Source: Planctomycetota bacterium
GTDB lineage: Bacteria; Planctomycetota; Phycisphaerae; Phycisphaerales; UBA1924
Assembly (NCBI GenBank): GCA_014584315.1
Contig: JACTNA010000006.1
Coordinates: 62,001 to 126,000, forward strand
DNA: 64,000 nt
Direction of reading: 5' to 3'
The stretch's first letter is position 1; the number at the start of each line of letters is the position of its first letter. This document shows positions 53,888 to 64,000 of the stretch, in pieces. The notes beneath the pieces are model-generated. The model did no database searches, was not told the DNA's origin, and worked only from the letters and a program-made list of their open reading frames with translations. The translations under genes were made by a program, and so were the position numbers.

Positions 53888-54553
53888 TCATTCGGCGGCT
53901 TCGCGCACCTGCCCCACGGCGTCGGCGACGAAGACGTCGTGGCGCTCCCATCGTCCGCCAGCGTGGAGGTAACTGGAAACGCCCCCGCCGACGCGCACGA
54001 ACCCGAGCCTCGCGGCCATGCGCAGGCTCGCCTCGTTCTCCGGCTGGATTCCCGCGAACACGCGGTGCAGCCCCAAGCCGCGGGGCAGGTCCATGAAGGC
54101 GTAGTCGAGCATCGCTCGCACGCCCTCGCTCGCCAACCCCAGTCGCACGCAGTCGACCGCGACCCACCAGTTGGCGTCCGCCTCCAGGCACAGCCCGCGC
54201 CGGATGGCGTTGAGGTTGAACGCGCCGGCGATGCGGCCGTCGTCGAGCAGGCCGACGCGCCGCCAGCCCGTGCCGTTGCGGTCGCCCGTCTCGGTCAGGT
54301 CGAGTTGGCGGAGGAAGAGGTCGTCGTCCGATTCGCCTGGCCGGTGCAACGGGCTGAAGCGGTCGAGGTGCTCGCGGCTCGCGCGAACGACGCGGAGGTA
54401 CTCGTCGCGGTCGATCTCGCGCAGCGGTCGCAGCGTGAGCCGTGCCGTCCGAAGAAGGGAGCGGCTCTCAACGAGGACAGGCCGCGCGGGCGCGAGGTCC
54501 GCGATCGCCTCGCGCGCCGAAACAGGCGTGGGCGCCGTGGTGCGCCGTCTCAC
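53888..54553 (-). CDS. GNAT family N-acetyltransferase
   Basis: 221 residues. The N-terminal TARLTLRPLREIDRDEYL begins the acetyltransferase fold; GIQPENEASLRMAARLGFVRVG is the usual region for the last strands and helix. The pantetheine loop is weakly recognisable at LGLASEGVRAML. The best start is GTG 54553, overlapping the gnd stop by 4 bases (GTGA), with GGAGG 7 bases upstream in the gnd coding sequence. It is translationally coupled to gnd. Likely substrate is unknown; ribosomal-protein RimJ-like acetylation is a family possibility. Confidence 0.8.
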   Translation of the reverse strand: MRRRTTAPTPVSAREAIADLAPARPVLVESRSLLRTARLTLRPLREIDRDEYLRVVRASREHLDRFSPLHRPGESDDDLFLRQLDLTETGDRNGTGWRRVGLLDDGRIAGAFNLNAIRRGLCLEADANWWVAVDCVRLGLASEGVRAMLDYAFMDLPRGLGLHRVFAGIQPENEASLRMAARLGFVRVGGGVSSYLHAGGRWERHDVFVADAVGQVREAAE

Positions 54554-56106
54554 AGCCGCACCTCCGGCCTGTCGGGGTGCGGCCAGTCCACGTGGTACGA
54601 CTCGCCGCGCGGGCGGTCGATCCGTTCGTACCCGTGCGCGCCGAAGAAGTCCCGCTGCGCCTGCACCAGCGCGGCCGGCAGACGCTCCGCTCGCAACGCG
54701 TCGTACCACGCCAGCGCGCTCGAGAACGCGGGCGCCGGCACGCCCGAGATCGCGGCGGCCGCGACGACCTCCCGCCACGGCGCCTGCCGCTCGGCCGAAG
54801 CCTCGGCGAACGGACTGGCCAGCAGCACGTTCGGCAGGCCCGGCTCGTCGGCGAAGGCGGCCGCCAACTCGTGCAGCAGGCGTGCGCGGATGATGCACCC
54901 CCCCCGCCAGATGCGCGCGATGGAGGCGAAGTCAAGGCCCCAGTTCCACCGCTCGGAGGCCGCCGCGAGGATCGCGAATCCCTGCGCATACGCGCACAGT
55001 TTCGAGCAGTAGAGCGCGTCGCCAACCGCGTCGATGAACCGCTCCCGTTCGGGGCGTGGCGGCGCGGCAGGCCCACGCAGCCGTTCGCGTGCCGTGGCGC
55101 GGGCCTTCGAGTCCGCGCTTACCGTGCGGGCGAAGACCGCCTCGGCAACGGTGGGGGCGTGGACGCCGAGGTCCAACGCGGCCTGGCTCGTCCACTGCCC
55201 CGTGCCCTTCTGGCCGGCGGCGTCCAGCACCACGTCGACGAACGGGCGGCCGGTCGCGTGGTCACGGTGAGCGAGCACTTCGGCCGTGATCTCGACGAGG
55301 TACGAGTCCAGCACGCCGCGGTTCCAGTGCGCGAACACGTCCGCGATCTCGCCCGGTTCGAGTCCCGCCGCACGCCGGAGCAGGTCGTACGCCTCCGCGA
55401 TCAACTGCATGTCGGCGTACTCGATGCCGTTGTGGACCATCTTGACGAAGTGTCCCGATGCCCCCGGCCCGACCCGCGCCGCGCAGGACTCGGCGTTCGG
55501 CGCGTCCACGGGTCGCCCGGGCGATCCGCCCTCGACCGGCCTGCCCGTGCGCGCGTCCACCTTGGCCGCGATCGACGTCCAGATCGGTTCGATCGCTCGC
55601 CAGGCGTCGGCGTCACAGCCGGCCATCAGGCTCGGGCCGAACCTCGCCCCGATCTCTCCGCCCGACACGCCGGACCCGACGAAGCGGATGCCGCGTTCCC
55701 GCAGCGCATCCCCACGCCGCGCGGTGTCATTCCAGTGGGCGTTCCCGCCATCGATCAGGACGTCGCCACGGTCGAGCAACGGCGCGATCGTCTCGATGAC
55801 GGCGTCGGTCGCGCCGCCGGCCTTGACCATCAGCAGCACGACCCTCGGCCTGCGCAGCGACGCGACGAGCGCCGCCACCTCGAACGCGGGGATCAGAAGC
55901 CCCGGACCGCGCCCCCGCCAACCCCCGCCGAAAGAGCCGGGCGGAGCGTCGGTCAACAGTTGCCGCAGCGGGTCGGGGGACCGGTTGTGGACGGCGACCC
56001 GGAACCCGTGGTCGGCCATATTCAGGGCCAGATTCCGCCCCATCACCGCGAGACCGACCACTCCCACGTCCGCCTCGCCCAAGATCGGGTGCTCGCCTGC
56101 GGACAT
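54550..56106 (-). CDS. gnd: 6-phosphogluconate dehydrogenase (decarboxylating)
   Basis: 518 residues, slightly longer than the usual 470-490. It oxidises 6-phosphogluconate to ribulose 5-phosphate with NADP in the pentose phosphate pathway. The Rossmann loop is VGVVGLAVMGRNLALNMADHGF. Catalytic segments are SGGEIGARFGPSLMAGC and KMVHNGIEYADMQL (catalytic Lys), followed by the long helical C-terminus. A short proline-rich insertion in the middle adds length. The ATG at 56106 has an AAAGG site. GNAT overlaps its end; zwf is not nearby. Confidence 0.92.
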   Translation of the reverse strand: MSAGEHPILGEADVGVVGLAVMGRNLALNMADHGFRVAVHNRSPDPLRQLLTDAPPGSFGGGWRGRGPGLLIPAFEVAALVASLRRPRVVLLMVKAGGATDAVIETIAPLLDRGDVLIDGGNAHWNDTARRGDALRERGIRFVGSGVSGGEIGARFGPSLMAGCDADAWRAIEPIWTSIAAKVDARTGRPVEGGSPGRPVDAPNAESCAARVGPGASGHFVKMVHNGIEYADMQLIAEAYDLLRRAAGLEPGEIADVFAHWNRGVLDSYLVEITAEVLAHRDHATGRPFVDVVLDAAGQKGTGQWTSQAALDLGVHAPTVAEAVFARTVSADSKARATARERLRGPAAPPRPERERFIDAVGDALYCSKLCAYAQGFAILAAASERWNWGLDFASIARIWRGGCIIRARLLHELAAAFADEPGLPNVLLASPFAEASAERQAPWREVVAAAAISGVPAPAFSSALAWYDALRAERLPAALVQAQRDFFGAHGYERIDRPRGESYHVDWPHPDRPEVRL

Positions 56107-56141
56107 GCCGCCCTTTCCGCGGGGCCAAGCCCGCCGACCGC

Positions 56142-56147
56142 TACAGT
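56142..56147 (+). promoter_or_regulatory. -10 box of the 56156 antiporter-like gene (leaderless type)
   Basis: TACAGT ends 8 bases before the ATG at 56156. Confidence 0.45.
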
Positions 56148-56155
56148 GCCACGCT

Positions 56156-57232
56156 ATGCAGGACGGCCATGCCCTGCTCTTCCTCGCGCTCCGACTCGGC
56201 CTGCTTATCGGCGTCCCGGCCGCGTTCTCGTTGCTTCTTCGGTTGCTGGGAGCGGGGCGCGGCGGGGCGGCTCGATCGATCGGGATGGGCCTGATCTCCG
56301 GCGTCCTTGTCGGGCCGGGCATCGCCGGGAAACTCGCCCCGGAACTCGCGGCTCGGCTCTTCACGCCCGGCGAGCCGGTCACGCACGCCCTGATCGGAAT
56401 GCTCTCCGTTGCGCTGTTTGTCGGCGCGTGGGGCGGGCGTCGGGAGCGCCGCGCGGCACCCGGCGGTGGGGCTCCCGCCCTGCTCACGGCGTTCGGCACG
56501 GCCGCTCTGTCGCTCGCCATGGTGGCGCTGCCCGTCGCGATCGCCGCGGCGTGGCTCTTCGATCTCGATCGCGCCCCCGCGCTGGCGATGGGTGCGGCGT
56601 TCGGGTCGGGATCGGCCTTCGCGCGCGTGACCCTGCGCCGGGTTCGGCGCGTCGGACGGACGCGCGACGCGAGGCTCTTCGTCGGATGCGGCCTGCTGCT
56701 CTCGCTCGGCGTGATCGCGGCGCTCGCGCCGCCGGATCGTGTCGGTTTTCTGCTGGCGCCGTCGGGGGCGTTCGCTCTGGGGACCATCGCGGGGCGTCTG
56801 GCGCCGCTGCACACCCGATGGCGAGCGCGACTGCGTGGATCGCTGCTGCTGCTGATGGCGGCGTGTTCGGCCCACCTGGCGTCATTGGTCGAACCGACCG
56901 CGCTCGCGTCCGGGTGGCAACCCATCGGGTTTGTCGTCCTCGTTTTACTGGTGAGCGACGATCTGGCCGCGATCGGAGCGGGCCTGGGGTGGCTCACCTT
57001 CGGACGAGCGAGCATGGGGTCGGGGTGCGCTCGCCGGTTCGTCGAATCGCAGGGGCTTGGATCGTCGCTCACGATGGTGGCGTTCGGCCTCGCCCTGTGG
57101 TCGCTGGGGATCCTGGACCCCGCTTCCCACGCCGGGGCCGCCGTGACGGTCGCGGTGCTGCTGCGGGCCTTGGCCGGGGAGGCCGTTCTGGGGGTCTACA
57201 GGGCGGTTCTTGACGCGGCGTCGAGCGAATGA
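56156..57232 (+). CDS. Cation/proton antiporter-like membrane protein
   Basis: 358 residues with about ten predicted transmembrane helices. [23 protein letters not shown] resembles the N-terminal segment of Kef-type CPA2 exchangers. The middle part lacks the canonical double-Asp (DD) or ND transport motif. The total length is short for the family (usually about 390-600), and the cytoplasmic RCK domain is absent. Function is therefore only suggested. It is divergent from gnd. No Shine-Dalgarno is seen. Confidence 0.55.
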   Translation: MQDGHALLFLALRLGLLIGVPAAFSLLLRLLGAGRGGAARSIGMGLISGVLVGPGIAGKLAPELAARLFTPGEPVTHALIGMLSVALFVGAWGGRRERRAAPGGGAPALLTAFGTAALSLAMVALPVAIAAAWLFDLDRAPALAMGAAFGSGSAFARVTLRRVRRVGRTRDARLFVGCGLLLSLGVIAALAPPDRVGFLLAPSGAFALGTIAGRLAPLHTRWRARLRGSLLLLMAACSAHLASLVEPTALASGWQPIGFVVLVLLVSDDLAAIGAGLGWLTFGRASMGSGCARRFVESQGLGSSLTMVAFGLALWSLGILDPASHAGAAVTVAVLLRALAGEAVLGVYRAVLDAASSE

Positions 57233-57254
57233 CCGACGAATCGGGGGCGGGGAC

Positions 57255-57283
57255 TTGCGGCGGGGCGGGAAATCCGCCACAAT
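57255..57283 (+). promoter_or_regulatory. Promoter of the 57313 pseudopilin gene
   Basis: TTGCGG (57255-57260), a 17-base spacer and CACAAT (57278-57283). The leader is about 22 bases with an AGGGGG site. Confidence 0.5.
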
Positions 57284-57312
57284 GGCGGTGTTCCGAACAG
57301 AAGGGGGCCGAC

Positions 57313-58320
57313 ATGAACAGGCGGAATGCCTTTACGCTGATCGAGTTGCTGGTGGTGATCGCGATCATCGCGCTGCTGATCGGCATCCTGCTGCCCGCCC
57401 TCGGACAGGCTCGGAAGGCGGCTCGCGGCGCGCTGTGCGGCTCGAACATGAAGCAGTTCGGGGTCGCCTGCGCGACGTACAGCGTGGACTTCCAGAACCG
57501 GATCGGTACGTATTCGTGGACGCGCACCAACTGCCCGAGCGAATGGGCGGACCTCAGGACAGCGGGGAACGACGTGCAGGCCGCCATGAACCAGGCGGTC
57601 GACATCCTTCGCCGACGAGCCCACCGAGAAGACATCCCGAAGTTGACCGATCGGCTCCCGCACCGACGCTTCACGCACCTGGTGATCATGGACTACATGT
57701 CGTCGCAGATGCCCGAGCGCGTCGCGGCGTGCCCGGACGACAAGGGGCTGCTGGCATGGCAGGACGATCCGTTCAACGAGTCCACGTTCCCGCCCGGTTC
57801 CGAGGCGTTCCGCAAGATGTGGCCGTACAGCTCATCCTACCAGTGGGTGCCCGCGTCGTGGTCGTGGGACTCGAACGCGAAGGGCAAGGAGACGGTGAGC
57901 CAGTACGGCATGGACCACAACCTGTTCTACGTCGGGAACGCGGAGTTGGGGCGGCGTTACCTGCACGAGGTCTCCTTCCCGGCGTCGAAGGTGCACGTGA
58001 TCGAGTTCCACGACCGGCACCACGGCAAGCGGGACCTGTACCACGCGTACGAGGACGCGAAGGCCAACCTGCTGTTCTTCGACTCATCGGTTCGCTCGCT
58101 GACCACCGCGGACACCAACCGAGGTTTCAACCCGATGGCGCCGAAGTCCAAGCATCCGACGTCGTACTACTACAACCCGAAGATCCTGGGCTTCGAGCCT
58201 CCCGCCAAGGGCAACGGCGCCCTCGGCGACTGGGTGATCGGGCACTACCGCTGGACGCGGGGCGGCCTCGCGGGACTGGACTATGGCGGCGAGGAAGTGA
58301 ACACCGGGCAGATGCAGTGA
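57313..58320 (+). CDS. Pseudopilin-like protein (prepilin N-terminus)
   Basis: 335 residues. [19 protein letters not shown] gives the cleavage site (Ala at -1) and the hydrophobic N-helix, which is almost identical in DNA sequence to those of the 43917 and 46958 genes. The C-terminal part carries [15 protein letters not shown], a DG-like signature without the Gly. A His-rich stretch [11 protein letters not shown] precedes it. AGGGGG lies before the ATG. It ends 15 bases from the convergent carB gene. Confidence 0.85.
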   Translation: MNRRNAFTLIELLVVIAIIALLIGILLPALGQARKAARGALCGSNMKQFGVACATYSVDFQNRIGTYSWTRTNCPSEWADLRTAGNDVQAAMNQAVDILRRRAHREDIPKLTDRLPHRRFTHLVIMDYMSSQMPERVAACPDDKGLLAWQDDPFNESTFPPGSEAFRKMWPYSSSYQWVPASWSWDSNAKGKETVSQYGMDHNLFYVGNAELGRRYLHEVSFPASKVHVIEFHDRHHGKRDLYHAYEDAKANLLFFDSSVRSLTTADTNRGFNPMAPKSKHPTSYYYNPKILGFEPPAKGNGALGDWVIGHYRWTRGGLAGLDYGGEEVNTGQMQ

Positions 58321-58335
58321 GCCGGAGCGGTTCGG

Positions 58336-61300
58336 TCAGCGCCCCGCGGGCGTTCCCGCCCCTGTGACGACGGGCATCGGTGCGAGCCGGTCAGAGGCGG
58401 CGGCGGCATAGTCCTGGAGGGCCGCGGCGTCCCAGTCGCCGGCTCGCATCGCCTCGATGGCGCGAACCGCCGCCGAGGCCGCGGTGGCGGTCGTGATCAT
58501 CGGCAGGCTCAGACGAACCGCGTTGGCGCGGATTTTCCCCTCATCGCTTCCCCACCCCGTCTTGGTCGGGGTGTTGATGACGAGTCTGATCCGGCCGTCC
58601 GTCATCAGGTCCAGCACGTTGGGTCGCGCGCCGGCCTGAATCTTCTGGAGGACGGTCGGCTTCATGCCGTGGCGGCGGAGGGCTTCGCCGGTCCCCGGCG
58701 TGGTGAAGACCGTGAACCCCATGGCGAGCAGGGAGCGGGCCACGTCGACGATGCGAGCGCGGTCTTCCTCACGCACCGAGACGAAGACCCCCCCCTCGCG
58801 CGGCAGGTTGACGCCGGCGGCGTGGAGGGCCTTGAGGTAGGCGACGGGCATGGAGATGTCGATGCCCATGACCTCGCCCGTCGAGCGCATCTCGGGGCCG
58901 AGCACGAAGTCCACGCCGGGGAACTTCTGGAAGGGGAAGACGGGAGCCTTGACGGCGAAGGTGCCCGTGTCGGGGAGTTCCCGGGCGCCCTGCTCGGCGA
59001 GGGTGACGCCCATCATGGCTCGCGCCGCGATCGACGCCCAGGGGGCGTGTTTGGCCTTGCCCACATAGGGGACCGTGCGGCTGGCGCGGGGGTTCACTTC
59101 CAGGATGAACACTTCGTCATCCCTCACCGCCATCTGGACGTTCATCAGCCCGCAGACGCGCAGGGCGCGGGCCAGATCGCGGCTGATCTGGCGGATGCGC
59201 TCCGTCAACCGTCGCGGCAGCGACCACGGCGGAACCGTGCAGGACGAGTCGCCCGAGTGGACGCCCGCGTGCTCGATGTGCTCCATGACGCCACAGACGA
59301 TGGCTCGACGACCTCCGTGCCGGTCGTCAGGCTCGCCGGCCGGGTCGAAGTCGGCGACGACGTCCACGTCGACTTCGACTGCGCCGTCGAGGAACTTGTC
59401 GATGAGGATGGGCGCATCGTCGAGGCCGCTGAGGTCGAGTGCGTTGGTGACGTAGTGGCGGAGGGCCTTCTCGTCGGGGCAGATCTCCATGCCGCGCCCG
59501 CCGAGGACGTAACTGGGGCGCACCAGGACGGGGTAGCCAATCCGCCCCGCGATCTCGACCGCCTGGTTGAGCGAGCGGGCGACGCCCGATGCCGGGCGCT
59601 GCAGGCGGAGAGACTCGAGGAGCTTGTCGAACCGGTCGCGGTCCTCGGCGAGGTCGATCGAGTCGAGGCTTGTGCCGAGGATCGGGACGCCCGCGGTGAC
59701 GAGGCCGTGCGCGAGATTGAGCGGCGTCTGCCCGCCGAACTGGACGACCGTGCCCCGCACGAGGCCGTCGGCGTTGAGACGCTCGACGACGTTGAGCACG
59801 TCCTCCAGCGTGAGCGGCTCGAAGAAGAGCAGGTCGCTCGTGTCGTAGTCGGTGGAAACGGTCTCGGGGTTGCAGTTGATCATCACGGACTCGAAGCCGA
59901 GGTCGCGTGCGGCGAAGGCGGCGTGGACGCAGCAGTAGTCGAACTCGATCCCCTGCCCGATGCGGTTCGGCCCGCCGCCGAGAATGATGACCTTGGGCTT
60001 CGAGGACACCGCGACCTCATCGTCCGCCGCCCCGTGCCCCGACGCCTCGGCCCCTTGATCCCTTGGCGCCTCGATCCCTGCCTCGTAGGTGCTGTAGTAG
60101 TACGGCGTGACGGCCTCGAACTCCGCGGCGCAGGTGTCGACGAGCCGGAAGGCGGGCCGCACGCCCAGCGCGAGCCGCCGCTCGCGGACTTTCAGGATCG
60201 TCTCGCTGCTGATGCGGCGGAGGTAGAGGTTCGCCAGTTGTGCGTCCGAGTACCCGAGCCGCTTGGCCTGCCGGAGCGTCTCGCGGGGAACGTCGTCGAG
60301 CGTGGCATACGAGCAGAGTTCGTCCTCGAACTCGACGAGTTGCGCCATCTGATCGATGAAGAACGGGTCGATCTTCGTCAGCTCCGACACGCGGTCCACG
60401 CTCCAGCCCATCTTGAGGGCGTAGCGGATGAAGTACGGGCGCCCCTGGCAGGGGACCGTCAGTTTGCGGACCAGTTTGTCGATGGGGATGGGCCACTCGA
60501 TGGGCTGGCCGTCGGCGGTGCGCAGGCCGGTCGCGCTGGCGGAGCCTGTGCCGGGCTTCGCGCCTGGGGAGAAGTCGAGGACGAGTTGCTGCTCCTCGAC
60601 GGCGCGCATGGCGGTGAGCCACTTGTCGTTGCGGTCGAGGCCGAAGCCGAATCGCTTGACGTCGAGGGAGCGGATGGCCTTCTGGAAACTCTCCTTGAAC
60701 GTGCGGCCGATGGCCATGACCTCGCCGACCGACTTCATCTGCGTGGTGAGGGTCTCGTCGGCCTCGGGGAACTTCTCGAAGGTCCAGCGGGGAATCTTGG
60801 TGACGACGTAGTCGATAGCCGGCTCGAAACACGCGCTGGTCGTCCCCGTCACGTCGTTGCGGAGTTCGTCAAGGGTGTAGCCGATGGCGAGTTTGGCGGC
60901 GATCTTGGCGATGGGGAAGCCGGTCGCCTTGCTGGCGAGGGCGGAGGACCGGCTGACGCGGGGGTTCATCTCGACGACGACCATCTGGAAGCGGCCGTCG
61001 TCGGGCCTGGGGTTGACGGCGAACTGGACGTTCGACCCGCCGGTCTCGACGCCCACCGCCCGCATGACGGCGATGGCGGCGTCGCGCATCGCCTGGTACT
61101 CCTTGTCGGTGAGCGTCAGGGCCGGGGCGACGGTGATCGAGTCGCCCGTGTGCACGCCCATCGGGTCGATGTTCTCGATCGAGCAGACGATGATGCAGTT
61201 GTCGCGCCGGTCTCGCACGACCTCGAGTTCGTACTCCTTCCACCCGATCAGCGAGCGGTCCACCTGGACCTGGCCGATCATGCTCGCCGAGAGGCCGCGG

Positions 61301-61893
61301 CGGACGAGGGTCTCGAACTCCTCGCGGTTGTAGGCGATGCCCCCGCCCCAGCCGCCGAGGGTGAACGCGGGGCGGACGATCGCCGGGAGTCCGAGTTCGT
61401 CGAGCGCGGCCAGGGCCTCGTCGAGCGTGTTCACGGCCTTCGATGGCGGTGTCGCCAGCCCGACCGAGTCGCAGACGCGCTTGAACGCCTCCCGGTCCTC
61501 GGCGCGGTGGATGACCTCGCGGCTCGCCCCGATCATCTCAATCTCGAACTCGCCGAGCGTGCCGCTGTCCCAGAGGGCGCAGGCGCAGTTGAGGGCGGTC
61601 TGCCCGCCGAGGGTGGGGAGGATCGCGTCGATGGGCGTCCCGAGCGAACGCTCCTTCTCGATGATCTTGCGGACGGTCTCGGGCGTGATCGGCTCGACGT
61701 AGGTGCGGTCGCTGAAGGCCGGGTCGGTCATGATGGTGGCGGGGTTGGAGTTGACGAGGACGATCCGGTACCCCTCGTCGCGCAGGGCCTTGCACGCCTG
61801 CGCCCCCGAGTAGTCGAACTCGCACCCCTGCCCGATGACGATCGGCCCGGAGCCGATGACGAGGATCGTGTGGATGTCGGTGCGTTTGGGCAT
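58336..61893 (-). CDS. carB: Carbamoyl-phosphate synthase large subunit
   Basis: 1185 residues against 1073 in E. coli. It has two ATP-grasp halves. The first starts [29 protein letters not shown] with [19 protein letters not shown]; the second [29 protein letters not shown] with [19 protein letters not shown]-terminal MGS-type allosteric domain ends the protein. The extra length comes from three insertions: [39 protein letters not shown] and [15 protein letters not shown]. They look like flexible, hydrophilic loops. The small subunit gene is not adjacent. The ATG at 61893 has a GGAG site. The product feeds pyrimidine and arginine synthesis. Confidence 0.95.
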   Translation of the reverse strand: MPKRTDIHTILVIGSGPIVIGQGCEFDYSGAQACKALRDEGYRIVLVNSNPATIMTDPAFSDRTYVEPITPETVRKIIEKERSLGTPIDAILPTLGGQTALNCACALWDSGTLGEFEIEMIGASREVIHRAEDREAFKRVCDSVGLATPPSKAVNTLDEALAALDELGLPAIVRPAFTLGGWGGGIAYNREEFETLVRRGLSASMIGQVQVDRSLIGWKEYELEVVRDRRDNCIIVCSIENIDPMGVHTGDSITVAPALTLTDKEYQAMRDAAIAVMRAVGVETGGSNVQFAVNPRPDDGRFQMVVVEMNPRVSRSSALASKATGFPIAKIAAKLAIGYTLDELRNDVTGTTSACFEPAIDYVVTKIPRWTFEKFPEADETLTTQMKSVGEVMAIGRTFKESFQKAIRSLDVKRFGFGLDRNDKWLTAMRAVEEQQLVLDFSPGAKPGTGSASATGLRTADGQPIEWPIPIDKLVRKLTVPCQGRPYFIRYALKMGWSVDRVSELTKIDPFFIDQMAQLVEFEDELCSYATLDDVPRETLRQAKRLGYSDAQLANLYLRRISSETILKVRERRLALGVRPAFRLVDTCAAEFEAVTPYYYSTYEAGIEAPRDQGAEASGHGAADDEVAVSSKPKVIILGGGPNRIGQGIEFDYCCVHAAFAARDLGFESVMINCNPETVSTDYDTSDLLFFEPLTLEDVLNVVERLNADGLVRGTVVQFGGQTPLNLAHGLVTAGVPILGTSLDSIDLAEDRDRFDKLLESLRLQRPASGVARSLNQAVEIAGRIGYPVLVRPSYVLGGRGMEICPDEKALRHYVTNALDLSGLDDAPILIDKFLDGAVEVDVDVVADFDPAGEPDDRHGGRRAIVCGVMEHIEHAGVHSGDSSCTVPPWSLPRRLTERIRQISRDLARALRVCGLMNVQMAVRDDEVFILEVNPRASRTVPYVGKAKHAPWASIAARAMMGVTLAEQGARELPDTGTFAVKAPVFPFQKFPGVDFVLGPEMRSTGEVMGIDISMPVAYLKALHAAGVNLPREGGVFVSVREEDRARIVDVARSLLAMGFTVFTTPGTGEALRRHGMKPTVLQKIQAGARPNVLDLMTDGRIRLVINTPTKTGWGSDEGKIRANAVRLSLPMITTATAASAAVRAIEAMRAGDWDAAALQDYAAAASDRLAPMPVVTGAGTPAGR

Positions 61894-62061
61894 CGCTCTC
61901 CGCCGAGGCTGCGCCGCGACCCCGCCGGCGACTCCGACCGCCGGGCCGAGTGAGTTCAATGGGGTTCGGTCTGCCGCTGCCGAGGAAGGGTAAGCGATCC
62001 GGGAGGGCCGGGCAAAGCACCCGCCGCAACGGTCGCGGCTTGCCACGTTCGGGGTTTCGCG

Positions 62062-62067
62062 TACAGT
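62062..62067 (+). promoter_or_regulatory. Possible -10 box of the SulP gene
   Basis: TACAGT 50 bases before the GTG at 62118. Confidence 0.3.
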
Positions 62068-62117
62068 TGCGCTCGTCCGTCGCCCGGGGCGACGCCCTCG
62101 GACGCCCGGGGCCTCGC

Positions 62118-63896
62118 GTGTCGCGGTTCCTGCCCAAGTCGATCGTCTGTCTGCGCGAGGGCTACACCGCGCGCCTCCTGGCCGGGGATCTCACCGCGGG
62201 CCTCACCGTCGGCATCGTCGCGCTGCCGCTGGCGATGGCCTTCGGCATCGCGTCGATCCCGGAGCATGTGGCGGCCGAACTCGCGGCGATTCACCCGTGG
62301 CTCACCCCGCCGGCGATGGGCCTGTTCACGGCCGTCATCGCCGGGTGCCTCATCTCCGCGCTCGGCGGCAGCCGCGTGCAGATCGGCGGCCCGACGGGTG
62401 CCTTCATCGTGATCGTCTACGGCGTAGCGGACCAGCACGGCTACGCGGGGCTGGCGACGGCGACGCTGATGGCCGGCGTGATCACCGTCATCATGGGCTT
62501 CGCCCGGTTCGGGGCGATGATCAAGTTCATCCCCTACCCGGTCGTCACCGGCTTCACGGCTGGGATCGCGGTCATCATCGCCACGTCGCAGGTGAAGGAC
62601 TTCCTGGGCCTGGCACCGCACGACGCGGAGGGGCTGCCCGTCTCGCTCCCGGCGGCCTTCGTGCCAAAGGTCCAGACGCTCGCGGCGAGCCTCGACACGC
62701 TGAACTGGGAGACGCTGATCGTCGGGGCGGCGTCGCTGGCGGTGATCCTGGCCTTCCGGCGGTGGCTGCCGCGCATCCCCGGCCCGATCGTGGCGGTCGT
62801 GCTGGCGTCGTTCGCGGTGTGGGCGCTGCGACTCGACGCATCGGCCGGCGGCGCGGTGCAGACGGTCGGATCGCGGTTCGGGGGCATCCCGGGCACGCTG
62901 CCGCGCCCGCACCTGCCCGCCTTCAGCCCGGAGTTGATCCGCGAGTTGATCCCGGCGGCGACGACGATCGCGATTTTGGCCGGCATCGAGAGCCTGCTGT
63001 CGGCGGTGGTGGCGGACGGGATGACGGGCTACCGGCACAAGTCGGACTGCGAGCTGGTGGCGACGGGCGCGGCGAACGTGGCGTCGGCGTGCTTCTGGGG
63101 CCTGCCCGCGACGGGCGCGATCGCGCGGACGGTCACGAACATCAAGTCGGGCGGGCGGACGCCGCTGGCGGGGATGGTGCACGCCGCGACGCTGCTCGTC
63201 GTGATGCTCGCGGCCGCGCCGCTGGCGAAACTGGTCCCGCTGCCGACGCTCTCGGCAGTGCTGCTGGTGGTGGCGTGGAACATGAGCGAGATCGACCGGT
63301 TCCGTTCGCTGCTGACCGCGCCGCGGAGCGACGTGGTCGTGCTGCTGACGACGTTCGGGCTGACGGTCTTCACCGACCTGACGATCGCGGTGGGGGTCGG
63401 GATGGTGCTGGCGGCGATGCTCTTCATGAAGCGGATGGCCGACGTGTCGAACGTCTCGGCGATCACGCGCGAACTGTCGGACACCAACGGCGACCGCCCC
63501 GCCGACGATCCCGACTCGATCGATAAGCGGACCGTGCCGCCGGGCGTGGAGGTCTACGAGATCAACGGCCCGTTCTTCTTCGGCGTCGCCGATCGGCTGA
63601 AGGACACGCTGCAGGGGCTTGAACGACCGCCGAAGGTCTTCATCCTGCGGATGCGGAAGGTCCCGGCGATCGACGCGACGGGCCTGCACGCGCTGGAGGA
63701 GTTCCACCACAAGTGCCGGCGGCAGGGAACGACACTGGTGCTCTCGGGCGTGCACGCGCAGCCACTGAACGCGATCGTGCGCGCGGGCCTGGACCGGGTG
63801 ATCGGCCTGGACAACATGTTCAGCCACATCGATGGTGCGCTGGCCAGAGCGGAAGGCGTGGTCGGGACCGACGCCGGGTCCCCGCAGTCGAACTGA
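62118..63896 (+). CDS. SulP family anion transporter with STAS domain
   Basis: 592 residues. Residues about 15-450 form the transmembrane core with family signatures: [44 protein letters not shown] and [27 protein letters not shown] domain follows at about 475-585 ([18 protein letters not shown]...[15 protein letters not shown]). SulP members carry sulfate, bicarbonate or related anions; which one cannot be told. The start was placed at GTG 62118 because the transporter core begins about 10 codons later; no strong Shine-Dalgarno. Confidence 0.88.
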   Translation: MSRFLPKSIVCLREGYTARLLAGDLTAGLTVGIVALPLAMAFGIASIPEHVAAELAAIHPWLTPPAMGLFTAVIAGCLISALGGSRVQIGGPTGAFIVIVYGVADQHGYAGLATATLMAGVITVIMGFARFGAMIKFIPYPVVTGFTAGIAVIIATSQVKDFLGLAPHDAEGLPVSLPAAFVPKVQTLAASLDTLNWETLIVGAASLAVILAFRRWLPRIPGPIVAVVLASFAVWALRLDASAGGAVQTVGSRFGGIPGTLPRPHLPAFSPELIRELIPAATTIAILAGIESLLSAVVADGMTGYRHKSDCELVATGAANVASACFWGLPATGAIARTVTNIKSGGRTPLAGMVHAATLLVVMLAAAPLAKLVPLPTLSAVLLVVAWNMSEIDRFRSLLTAPRSDVVVLLTTFGLTVFTDLTIAVGVGMVLAAMLFMKRMADVSNVSAITRELSDTNGDRPADDPDSIDKRTVPPGVEVYEINGPFFFGVADRLKDTLQGLERPPKVFILRMRKVPAIDATGLHALEEFHHKCRRQGTTLVLSGVHAQPLNAIVRAGLDRVIGLDNMFSHIDGALARAEGVVGTDAGSPQSN

Positions 63897-64000
63897 CCCG
63901 CGATAGAAAGCCGGGGGAGGCACGCTACTTTTTTGCGATTTCAGTGACAGGCGGGCGGCTCGACGCGCCAAGTCCCGAGTGGGATAGGGCATTTCCTCGC
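63897..64000. other. Intergenic end of the window
   Basis: No gene, hairpin or repeat can be supported. A TTTTTT run at 63929-63934 lacks a stem upstream. Confidence 0.4.

Noticed and set aside
56156..57232. Confident Kef/NhaA antiporter call
   Set aside because: The DD/ND transport motif is not visible and the protein is short; only a cautious family resemblance is given.
58669..61953. Long plus-strand open frame opposite carB
   Set aside because: It is the antisense shadow of carB, which has full motifs on the minus strand; long empty frames are expected in GC-rich DNA.

Overview
The window looks like one chromosomal segment of a GC-rich planctomycete, most likely class Phycisphaerae. Three things point there. 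(1) Three secreted proteins end in a near-identical 54-residue Cys...Gly-Cys dockerin-like domain. (2) There are four scattered pseudopilin-like genes of the large planctomycete prepilin-cleavage family. (3) 3-dehydroquinate dehydratase and shikimate dehydrogenase are fused (AroDE). The taxonomy is inferred from these protein types; no 16S rRNA is present. Coding density is high, strands alternate often, and there is no CRISPR array, insertion sequence, prophage or rRNA operon.

Layout. 1-6260: end of a membrane protein, greA, secreted dockerin proteins, a pseudopilin and a small lipoprotein. 6331-9600: gpmI, a Gfo/Idh/MocA-type oxidoreductase and the RNase P RNA gene (rnpB) with its terminator. 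9607-10461: a lower-GC HNH-type gene, the best candidate for recent acquisition. 10507-13701: an ATPase, permease and methyltransferase operon. 13815-20438: prfA, another dockerin protein, aroDE, a small membrane protein, a dehydratase/acyl-carrier-protein/dehydratase cassette and recO. 20525-31829: HDOD protein, tRNA-Phe, an orphan CoA-transferase subunit A, purM, metK with a possibly structured leader, gltX, an EF-G paralogue, an ankyrin protein and a class V aminotransferase. 31834-43115: membrane Ser/Thr kinase, M32 carboxypeptidase, a cyclase-like toroid protein, rsmE, a zinc peptidase, a MarC protein, asnS and rlmN. 43099-48446: pseudopilins flanking a 900-residue alpha/beta-hydrolase/membrane/ATP-grasp fusion. 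48455-63896: stand-alone HD hydrolase, GH35-like protein, outer-membrane efflux-type lipoprotein, gnd with a GNAT gene, an antiporter-like protein, a pseudopilin, carB and a SulP transporter.

Most genes serve core functions: translation (prfA, gltX, asnS, EF-G paralogue, tRNA-Phe), RNA maturation and modification (rnpB, rsmE, rlmN), repair (recO) and biosynthesis (aroDE, purM, carB, metK, gnd, gpmI). The accessory content is secreted or surface proteins.

Two kinds of gene start can be seen. Fifteen genes have a TAnnnT hexamer 5-9 bases before the start codon and no Shine-Dalgarno, as expected for leaderless mRNAs. Secreted and pseudopilin genes instead have a -35/-10 pair, a leader and a Shine-Dalgarno. 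The most unusual protein is the hydrolase/ATP-grasp fusion at 44075-46777.
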